A DNA stretch of 64,000 nt from Phragmites australis (taxonomy: Eukaryota > Streptophyta > Magnoliopsida > Poales > Poaceae): NCBI RefSeq assembly GCF_958298935.1, contig NC_084940.1, positions 10,260,001 through 10,324,000 on the forward strand. Reading direction: 5' to 3'. Under the pieces are notes generated by a model. The model saw only the letters and a program-made list of their open reading frames with translations, was not told the origin of the DNA and ran no database searches. Position 1 is the first letter of the stretch. Every line of letters starts with the position of its first letter. The translations under genes and the position numbers were made by a program. Shown in pieces: positions 56,146 through 64,000 of the stretch.

Positions 56146-56400
56146 TGAGGGTTAGTCCCTGACGATGATTCCGGGGTATACCGGTTGATAGGCGTGTGTA
56201 CAACATTTGCAGTGTGCGTGTGTTTGTGATGAACTCAAGAACACAAGAGTTATCCAAGTTCAGGCCTCCCGAAGGATAACAGCCATATGTCCTGTGTATT
56301 TTGTTATCAGTGTTTGTGAACTGGTTATAGATGAGTCCCTTTTTCCCAGACCCATTCTCCTATATATATACAAGAGAAGGAGAACTTATATGTGGGCCTT
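56146..56400 (-). mobile_element. 5' LTR (terminal part) of the Tat gypsy element
   Basis: Begins (plus coordinates) TGAGGGTTAGTCCCTGACGA like the other LTR at 40766. A TATATATATAC stretch near 56362 may belong to its promoter. The outer border is not resolved; from about 56400 the sequence is AT-rich and merges into the 3' region of the neighbouring copia element. Confidence 0.5.
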
Positions 56401-56707
56401 TTTCCACTGACCCATACCTAGCTTGTTGTGTGAAGCATTTCATAGTCTACATGATTAATAAAATTACCAAATTTTATCCTTAGAAAAGCTAGCTTGCTTG
56501 AAATGATTCATGTCAAAGCATCAAGAGGAGCCTAAGTTTAAAAGATTGATTGACACAACTAATTAACTTAGTCCAAATTCAAGTCTAGCAACTAAAAATG
56601 CTAAAGACATACATGTCCAAACTCAACTACAATGATTATCTTACAAGATGAGATGCAATGCAAACACAACAAAAGTAAGATAGAGTATGCATAACTGCAA
56701 CTCCCCT
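56401..56707. other. Non-coding junction between gypsy and copia elements
   Basis: AT-rich, no ORF. It probably contains the 3' untranslated part of copia X and possibly a trace of its LTR; no LTR ends were identified. Confidence 0.35.
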
Positions 56708-58567
56708 TCACACAATACCATAGGGATGGCATACTCCAAACTCTCTCCTCAAATAGGCAAATCTTGTTGCATCTAGAGGCTTGGTAAAGATGTCGACAAG
56801 CTAGTGTTGGGTATCTATGTATCTCAAGTCAATATCTTCCTTCTCATTGTGGTCTTGCAAGAAGTGGAATCTCACATCTATGTGTTTCATTTTGGAGTGT
56901 TTGACTGGGTTATTGGCTAAGCTGATGGCACTGATGTTATCACACAAAAGTGGCACTCTCATAAAAATCCCTCAAGGTAGCAATCATCCACAAAATCTAA
57001 GAACAACAACTAGCAGCACCAACATATTGAGCTTCAGTAGTTGACTGCGCAACACTAGACAGCTTGCGAGAAGACTAACACACAGGAGAAGTACCCAAGA
57101 AATGACAGGTATTAGAGGTAATCTTCTTGTCAATTCTATAACTAACAAAATCTACATCCAAAAAATGATGAAGAGAGAGAGAAGAAGATGCAGAAAACCA
57201 AAGACCATATTCAAGGGTGTGCTTGAGATACCTCAATATGCGCTTCACTGCTTAGCAGTCAAATGCCCTTGGTGACGCTTGAAAGCGGGCACACAAGTAG
57301 ATAGCAAAGTGAATGTTAGGTCTTGTCGCTGTCAAGTACAGGAGGGAGCCAATCTTGCTCCTGTACTCGTGCTAGTCTACCTCCTTTCCATCTTCATCTA
57401 GATCAAGCACAGTCTAGGTAGCCATCGGTGTTGCTAGGGGCTTTGCATCGCTCATGTTGAACTTCTTTAGCAAATCCTTCTTTTACTTCATCTGGTGGAT
57501 GATTGTACCTTACTTGCATTGCTTGATTTTTAGTCCAAAGAAGAAGTTGAGCTCGCCCATCATCGACATCTCAAATTGTTTGCTCATAATTTTTGCAAAC
57601 TTGCCCACAAGGGCATGAGAGGAGGCACCACAAATTATATCATCCACGTATATCTAAACAAGTAGAAAACATTGCCATGCCTGATTATCGACCGGCACCA
57701 TCACACACCCATGCTCTAACAAGGACTTAAGCATATCATACCAAGCCCTAGGTGCCTACTTAAGCCTATACAAAGCTTTTTGAAGCTTGTATACTCTATG
57801 TGGGTATTTTGGGTGCTCAAAACTGGAGGTTGTTTGACATATACCTCTTACTCTATGTACTCATTTGGGAATGCACTTTTGACATCCATTTGGTATAGCT
57901 TGAAACCTTGGGATGTTAAAAATGAAAGAAGGATCCTAGTGACTTCTAATCTAGCTACTAGTGCAATGGTCTCTCCAAAGTCTATCCCCTCTAATTGAGT
58001 AAAACATTGAGCCACAAGTCTAACCTTTTTTCTCACTACACACCTATCCTCTCCCTGTTTGTTTTTAAAAACTACTTTAGTGCCTATGGTGTTAACATTT
58101 GGGGTGGCTCTACAAGGACCCAAAATTAGTTTCTCTCAAAATTTTCTAGTTCTTTTGTATGGTATTGACCCAACATGAATCAAAAAGAGTGTGTCCAACA
58201 TCATGGAGCTTAAAAGAAGCAATGAATGTAGAATCAGTAAAATGAGCATGATATGTAGATTTGGATCTAGTTACCCTCTCACCAAGTTCATTGATCATAT
58301 ATTGAGGAGGATGTATCCATTGAATGTGTCGAGGAGGCTCACGTTGTGAGACCACCTCCCCCTTAAATGTAGTTGGTGCAGGCTCAAAAGCAGCTGAAGT
58401 GGAAGCAGAGGTTGCAGGACCCTCTGCCAGTGTAGAAGACGTAGGAGCTAGCTCAGGAGCAGGTGTGGTGGAAGCAAGTAGTAGATCATTCTCATCATCA
58501 CCGAGAGTTGGAAGGTCGCCATCTACGAAGATGCTTTCGCCAATCTCTTTGTCACCTACACACTCCG
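56708..58567 (-). pseudogene. Ty1/copia pol (RT and RNase H) of element X, minus strand
   Basis: From high to low coordinate: hinge DVGHTLFDSCW (58150-58200), RT start TKVVFKNKQGEDRCVVRKKVRLVAQCFTQ with GIDFGE, then FKLYQMDVKSAF (first catalytic Asp), IYVDDII (57634-57655), LNFFFGLKIKQ, and RNase H with KITSNTCHFLGTS and SSRKLSSVAQSTTEAQYV (about 57030-57130). The C-terminus reads DIFTKPLDATRFAYLR..GVCHPYGIV, then the stop at 56708-56710. Several stops and frameshifts make it inactive. The N-terminal half of pol (integrase, protease, gag) is displaced beyond copia Y, which is inserted at 58568. Confidence 0.85.
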
Positions 58568-60203
58568 TGAGGAACGGTGACATCCTAAGAGGGGGTGAAT
58601 TTGGACACTTAGAAAATAATAGCTCCAAAAACTTCCAAGATAAACCTATCTCAATTTCTATCTAAATGTGCTCTAGGTTTATCTAGTGTCTCTACTCTAC
58701 CACTCAAGAGGATTGCAACCTACTTTAGCAAGGTAAATTACAAGAAAGTAAATGTGGAAAGATAAATAAGGTAGAGAGACAAACTCAGCACAAGGAATTT
58801 TTATCCTGTGGTATCGATGGCATGAATGCTACCCCTAGTCTATGTTAGAGCTTCACTAAGGATATGCTCTTTATTGGCACCTGGTCATGACTCTTGAGCC
58901 ACCAAGGTAAGGCCTCAAACCAGATGAGCCACCAAGCCACCAAGGCAAGGTCTCACCACTAGCCTCTCTTTGATCACTTGCCACCGTGATCACTTCGAAG
59001 CTTGAGCCACTAAGACAAGGGTCTCCATGACCTCGTACATGTGTCTTGTAACCGCTCCACACCAAGTCGAAGGGTCAACAAGCTTGACAAACTCTGGCTC
59101 AAGTTGCCGACGAGTCACCAAGATTCCAAGGCACCGACATACCACTTGGTATAAGCTAGGATCACTCTTTAATCCACTCTATAGGTAGCAATCACCTAGC
59201 AACACTCTCTAGGCATATAAGCACTAATCACTCACTAATCTTGTGCTTAATTGCCTTGGATGATCACTTTAAGCACTTTGGTGGCTTCGATGTCTTCTCA
59301 AGTGTCTATGAGATTCTCTAGACTCCAACAGCATGCCACACCTTCAAATAACTGAGTGGAGGGATATTTATAGCCTCAAACCCGCTAACTAGCCATTTTC
59401 CCAACAACTCAGAAAAGCAGTTAACAACAGATGATCCGTTGAGAATAGTAGTACTAACACCGGATCATCCAGTGAGAATAGTAGTACTAACACCGGATTA
59501 TCTGGTGAGTATATCTCATAAACTAGTCGTTGGTAATCCACTCAATGCCTCTGTGAATACCGAATACTCCGGTGTACCTTCAAATCTATCACTAGACTTT
59601 CCGGTGAGTTATCTTGAGCCATCTGAACCTTTGCAACTCCTCTGTGTAAAATGCTCCGGTGCATTCATCCTCAGAGCACTAGACCTTCCGATGGGTTGTT
59701 CTTCATTCTTCAACAGTCGCAGTCGCCTCTACAAGAAATACTCCGGTGCTATAATCTGGTGTGCACCAAAACAAGCACTAGACCATCCGGTGGGTTGATC
59801 TTCAGTCTTCTGCACTTGTATTCTTCTCTATAGAAAATACTCTAGTGTTACCCAGTGCAGATCACCGGACTATTCAGTGAGGTCCTCAGTCTTCTCCCCC
59901 TTTATCAGAAACACTCTAATGGTCTCATGTCCTATTCACCAAACTATCCGATGAGGCTATTAGTCTCTAGACACAATGCTCTGGTTAGTGCAAGCTCCTC
60001 TGCAGGGACCATCCAGTGAGGCAAATCTTCATGAGACTTTTTCAGTTCAATCAAATTTTGTCCCGGCTGTGGTGGCTTTTTGATGTATTGCATCCATGAG
60101 ATCTACCAACATATATTTTTGACAGACATATTAGTCCCAATAACTATGTTGTCAGTAATCACCAAAATCACAATCATGGCCTAATAGGGTCATTTTCGCT
60201 ATA
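58568..60203 (-). mobile_element. 3' LTR of copia element Y (minus orientation), inserted in copia X
   Basis: In plus coordinates it starts TGAGGAACGGTGACATCC, as does the other LTR at 63459 (TGAGGAACGATGATGTCC); it ends ATTTTCGCTATA against an expected CA, so the terminal bases have mutated. It is homologous to the + strand LTR at 15088-16644. Repeated short motifs with CACCGGA and TCCGGTGAG, forming imperfect palindromes, occur at 59440-59950. A polypurine tract AAAAGAGGAAGAT (minus) lies just outside at 60204-60217. The LTR splits the pol of copia X. Confidence 0.75.
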
Positions 60204-60217
60204 ATCTTCCTCTTTTG

Positions 60218-61430
60218 GTGATTGATGACACCACAACCAAAGTAAGTGGCAAATAATAAATGATATAATTGTAAAGAGCACAAAGTATTACCACATTGTT
60301 TGGATGCATATTCTTACCATTTAGTCTCCATTTGTTGTGGCTCCCCCTTTCTCCATTGCTACTATATCCCTTGATCGACCCATGTAAGAAATTCTCTCTC
60401 TTTGTTAATCTAGGTGTCTCATGTTGCTTCTTGTATCTTATTCTTCTCCCCTTTTGTCAACTTTAACATTCCTAGACATCTTGTATCTTGCTTTGGTCAT
60501 CAAACTTCTCCTCTTTTGTCAATAATCTCAATAAGGGCCATAAACATATGTTGAACTCGAGGAAAAGTGTTAGAACACATGAGAGAAAGCTTCATAAATC
60601 ATGATCCAATGAAATGATACCAATTGGAAACATATATCAATTATAAGGATAGGAGGCGTTGATATCAATTGAAAAGGACAAACAAGGATCATAATTCATG
60701 AAACTCAGATGATATAATCTAAGCTCCCCCTTTTATATGTGCATACATATAATAAGGCCCACTTGTAAATACCACTTGTAGGAATGTAGCAATATATGCA
60801 CATCTAGATAATAAGTAGAGATTTGAAGTTTAACTCATATCATCCATGGAGGTAGTTTAAATATAGAAATGAATTGACAATGATATCAATTGAAGCATTT
60901 AAACATTGCGTACCTCTGGGGACGTGTTGATTTCTCTATGAGACTATAAAAGATACATCTAGCAACATATGTTAGTCTTAAAATCACAACCCATAGGATA
61001 TACTCCCCTAAATATGTACATAAGAGTATTGAATACTTGTGAGACATAGGAACTTATTATTAATAACAAGGGGAATGGTACCCTATAGATTGGTTCATGG
61101 CACATAAAAGATACTAATTGTGAAACTAGTACCATAAAAGAAACTTACAACTAATAAACTATGTAGATTGCTTATAACAAAGAAAGAAACACAAGCAACC
61201 TACTATATAAAACCTACAGTAGGCATTACCATAAATTAAAATATGCACATGCAATCCTAGATAAGGAAAATGAGCTACAATAATTGAAAGATTTTGTATC
61301 TAGCTCCATTACCTTTTTTATATTTGGATAGAGATTTGGGTATATGATGATCATAATCTTCATCAAAGCGTCCAATCTTATACATTTGGCTTCTTTGCTT
61401 GAACCTTCACTTCATTTTGTGAGTCAAGTC
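60218..61430 (-). other. Internal non-coding part of copia Y, no gene seen
   Basis: AT-rich, no recognisable domain in any frame. This is where protease, integrase, RT and RNase H would be expected in an autonomous copia element; only about 1.2 kb separates gag from the polypurine tract, too short for pol. Confidence 0.5.
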
Positions 61431-61431
61431 T

Positions 61432-63440
61432 CTAAATCCCCATAGCCGTATCGGGCTTCAAGTCTTCTTTGGAATCCAAACTGATTGGGGCCCCTTCATG
61501 TTGGTAATGACTTCCTTGGGTACCCAAATAGGTTGGTTCCACCCCCGGTCCTTTCTCCCAACCATATGTGCAACCACCTTGCCTTTTTCCTTTTTCTTGA
61601 GCTTGTAGTGGGTGCCCTTGATCTTGTTCTTGTAGTTGGTGTAGATATTGGAGATCTTGTTGGAGAGATGCATGATCTTCTTCTTCTCCTTGATCTCCTT
61701 CTTGACTTTCTTCCATTGGAAGGACTTGTGACCTTCTTGATAACATTTGAAGCATATCATAGTGGACCTCTCCGCAAGCTTCTTCATCATGGTACCTTGG
61801 TTATCTTGAGGATATTAGACATGGTTCTTGCCCTTTAATCTTGCCAAATCCTTCATAATATTTTCCACTTTTTGCTTGAGGTCATTATTTTGTGCAATGA
61901 GATCATCACATGTTTCTACAATAACATTCTTAACACATATCTCCTTGCAAAGGGGTGAGTTAGATAGATTAATTAAATCATCACAAGAAGTGTAAGCATC
62001 TACCTTGAGATTGAAATTAAATAGAGAGGTAGATTTCTCCAAATGGGCCTTAGATTGAGATTCAATTCACTCAAATTGCCTTAAGCTTTTTATGCTTATT
62101 GTTTAGCAAATTGCATTTTCTCAATAATTACTCATAATTAGAAACAAAGGTAGCATGAATGTCATTGAGGGCATTGAATTTCTTAAGTTCATTAGATTTT
62201 TTCTTAAGGGCCCTTTATTGCTCATTGATCAAATGAAAGGGTTCATCATAGGAGGGAGAATCCTCATCGGATTTATCATCACTTACATCGCTATCCATAC
62301 CTTTGTCCATAAGGTACTTGTGTGATGACTTGTATGATGACGACTTGCGTGATGATGACCTTGAGGAAGAGCTTTTCTTGAGGAGTGGGTGGCGAAGCTC
62401 TCATCACTTGCACGAATCTTCATCTTCACTCACCCATCTTCCCATACTTGCAAATGCTTTGGCTCTTCCCCTTGTCTCCTTCTTGCTCTTGGTCTTTTTC
62501 TCCTTCTTGATGTGATCAATAGTTTTAACCAAGTCTTTCATGGAGATTCAATGATCAATCTTGGTATTGATCTTCTTGATGTTCTTTTCCACTTGAGAGA
62601 TGAGCTTGGCGACTTTGGGGTCTATTTCTTCATTACTTGATGTGTTTTTCTCATCATCTTCATTGCTCTCCATCTTCATCTTCATCTTCATCTCTATCAT
62701 CGTCGCTTGAGCTTGACTCTTGCTATTGCCTCCTCATCTTCTCCTTCATGTGCGGGCTTGGTGCTTGCTTGCTTGTGAGAGAAAGGTTCTTGGCATCAGA
62801 TGAGGAAGAGGCTTCCACCCTCATGTTCATGATCATCTCATGGACGGTGATCTTGCCAAGCACTTGAGTTGGAGTCATCTTCTTAATGTCGTTGTTGTCA
62901 TAGATGATAGAGACTATCAACTTGTACTTTTGAAGAAGAGCTTAAAGTATTCTTCTCACCACTTAGTCATCGTCAATTGGCATCAAACCTACACTATTGA
63001 TTTCATTGACAAGAATATTTAAATGTAAGTACATGCCATTAGCACTTTCATGGGCAAATTATTTAATGCTATTGATCTTAGTAACAAGCACATGATATTT
63101 CTCATTGCGCACATCTTTTGTGCCTTCATGTATTTCAATGAGACTATTCCAAACATCATGTGCATTGGTGAGAGAATAAACATGATTAAATACATCAATA
63201 TTTAAAGATTATAAAAAGATACTCTTCGCCAATGCATCTAATTATCTCTCCTTGTTGGTGATACGAGACCTCATCCCTTCCTCGGTGACCCTCCAAACAT
63301 CTAAACCTTTAGTTTGCAAATAACAAGTCATAAGAATTTTTCATCTGGGGAAATTGGTGTCGTCGAAATGTGGAGTGCTTGGGTATCCATCCTAACCCCG
63401 GACGTCACAACTCTAGGATGTTAAGCCTATCAAGAGCATG
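61432..63440 (-). pseudogene. Copia gag with zinc knuckle (element Y)
   Basis: Minus strand. N-terminal remnants are frameshifted (62.9-63.4 kb), followed by MTPTQVLGKITVHEMIMNM and EASSSSDAKNLSL (62723-62920), typical of the C-terminal half of copia capsid. Then come Asp/Ser-rich stretches, a probable coiled-coil (61815-62042) and the CCHC knuckle CFKCYQEGHKSFQWKKVKK near 61730-61760; the His is present but the last Cys is replaced by Trp (Q-W). WIPK- and WVPK-type repeats (ITNMKGPQSVWIPKK) finish it near 61458. Reading frames are interrupted throughout. Confidence 0.7.
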
Positions 63441-63458
63441 AGCTTCTGATATCAATTA
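63441..63458 (-). promoter_or_regulatory. Primer-binding site of copia Y (initiator Met tRNA type)
   Basis: Minus strand reads TTGATATCAGAAGCTC next to the LTR end, close to the TGGTATCAGAGC motif complementary to initiator Met tRNA and usual in copia elements. Sets the 5' end of element Y. Confidence 0.65.
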
Positions 63459-64000
63459 TGAGGAACGATGATGTCCTAAGAGGGGAGGTGAAGTATGACA
63501 AACTAATAACTCCAAAAGCTTCACAAGATAAACCTATCTCAATTTCTAACTAAATGTGCTATAGGTTTATCTAGTGTCTCTACTCTGCCACTAACGAGGA
63601 TTGCCTTAGTGCACTCTCTTGCTTCTTGATGACACACGGTGTATAGGCTCCTCTGCATTTGCAAGAGTACTTAGTGAGATGAAATGAGGAGTTATCTATA
63701 TGCTAGAGGTACAAATCTAGCCGTTACTCAACCACCCACATTTCCTATGAACACCGGATGATATGATGTACACCATCTCACACACACCGGACCATCTGGT
63801 GTGTACAATTGTCAAATATCACATTACCAACTATCATTAGCCGTTACTACTGAGAAATGCTTCGACGCTCCTATTGTCTACACACCGAACCATCCGATGA
63901 GTAGCATTTCCACTATGTCGAACGCATTCTCCTGAAAAATGCTCTGGTGTTGCATCCCATTGAACACCGGACCATCCGGTGTATTCAACTCTATCCTGTG
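63459..64000 (-). mobile_element. 5' LTR of copia Y (continues past the window)
   Basis: Starts (plus coordinates) TGAGGAACGATGATGTCC and is colinear with 58568 onward: AAACCTATCTCAATTTCTA, CTAAATGTGCT, GGTTTATCTAGTGTCTC. The palindrome-like CACCGGACCATC..GGTG motif recurs at 63779, 63886 and 63965. The divergence between the two LTRs is visible by eye, so the insertion is not recent. Confidence 0.7.

Larger units (their letters stand above)
40766..56400 (-). mobile_element. Tat-lineage Ty3/gypsy retrotransposon, minus strand, with nested insertions
   Basis: Matching LTR ends (TGAGGGTTAGTCCCTGACGA) occur at 40766 and 56146, bracketing minus-strand gag (54.4-56.07 kb), an aspartic protease, RT, two RNase H domains and integrase (47.6-51.19 kb), with an antisense ORF relic between pol and the 3' LTR. 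The second RNase H after the native one and the antisense ORF point to the Tat lineage. Three foreign blocks interrupt it: 41190-42700 (LTR-like), 43550-47189 and 51190-54342 (Del-type LTRs). The two LTRs match only over the first ~45 bp, so each has been altered. Many stops; inactive. Confidence 0.8.

Noticed and set aside
61485..61838. 117-codon + strand ORF rich in Leu and Val
   Set aside because: Complement of the Lys/Glu-rich copia gag C-terminus, including its zinc knuckle.

Overview
The window looks like a repeat-dominated interval from a grass nuclear genome (Poaceae, probably panicoid; species not determinable). The signs are CACTA (En/Spm) transposons with grass-type CACTACTAC ends and subterminal GGCAGTGAT-like repeats, Ty1/copia and Tat- and Del-type Ty3/gypsy elements, an L1-type LINE relic, plant splice signals and AATAAA sites. 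There is no bacterial, organellar or viral gene organisation. Almost everything coding is a broken transposon gene. The one apparently intact host gene is a short secreted-peptide gene at 3561-3827.

Layout. 1-2845: right part of a CACTA element (A) with a Ulp1-like protease relic. 2846-5550: peptide gene copy 1 and its flanks. 5847-5950: 44-bp tandem repeat. 6076-7560: LINE relic split by a small TIR element with a 9-bp target duplication. 8268-14083: six tandem units of about 0.96 kb. 14650-18340: a decayed CACTA gene (B) interrupted by a copia LTR. 18415-39330: peptide gene copies 2 and 3 (both pseudogenes) embedded in CACTA elements C to I, plus a GC-rich retroposon-like insertion with a 12-bp target duplication. 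40766-56400: a minus-strand Tat-lineage gypsy element (gag, PR, RT, two RNase H domains, INT, antisense ORF) invaded by two Del-type LTRs over 3 kb long and another LTR-like block. 56708-64000: two nested minus-strand copia elements; the inner one shows gag but no visible pol.

Main story. Three tandem copies of one small secreted-peptide locus (units near 3.1-4.3, 18.4-32.0 and 34.2-39.3 kb) have been hit repeatedly by CACTA elements: just upstream of the former TATA box (C, TSD GCA), inside the coding sequence (D, TSD GCA), near the 5' half (H) and just past the poly(A) signal (I, TSD CTA). Element E (TSD GGA) is nested in D and carries exons resembling two unrelated host genes, a ThiF/TcdA-like E1-fold enzyme and ABCE1/RLI1. 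Element H carries the cyclic-nucleotide-binding region of a plant CNGC channel. These captured exons, the peptide family and the 0.96-kb array are the observations most worth following.

Limits. All family calls come from reading translations and motifs without database searches. Boundaries supported by target-site duplications are firm; others are approximate and say so. Stretches with no recognisable gene are listed as such.
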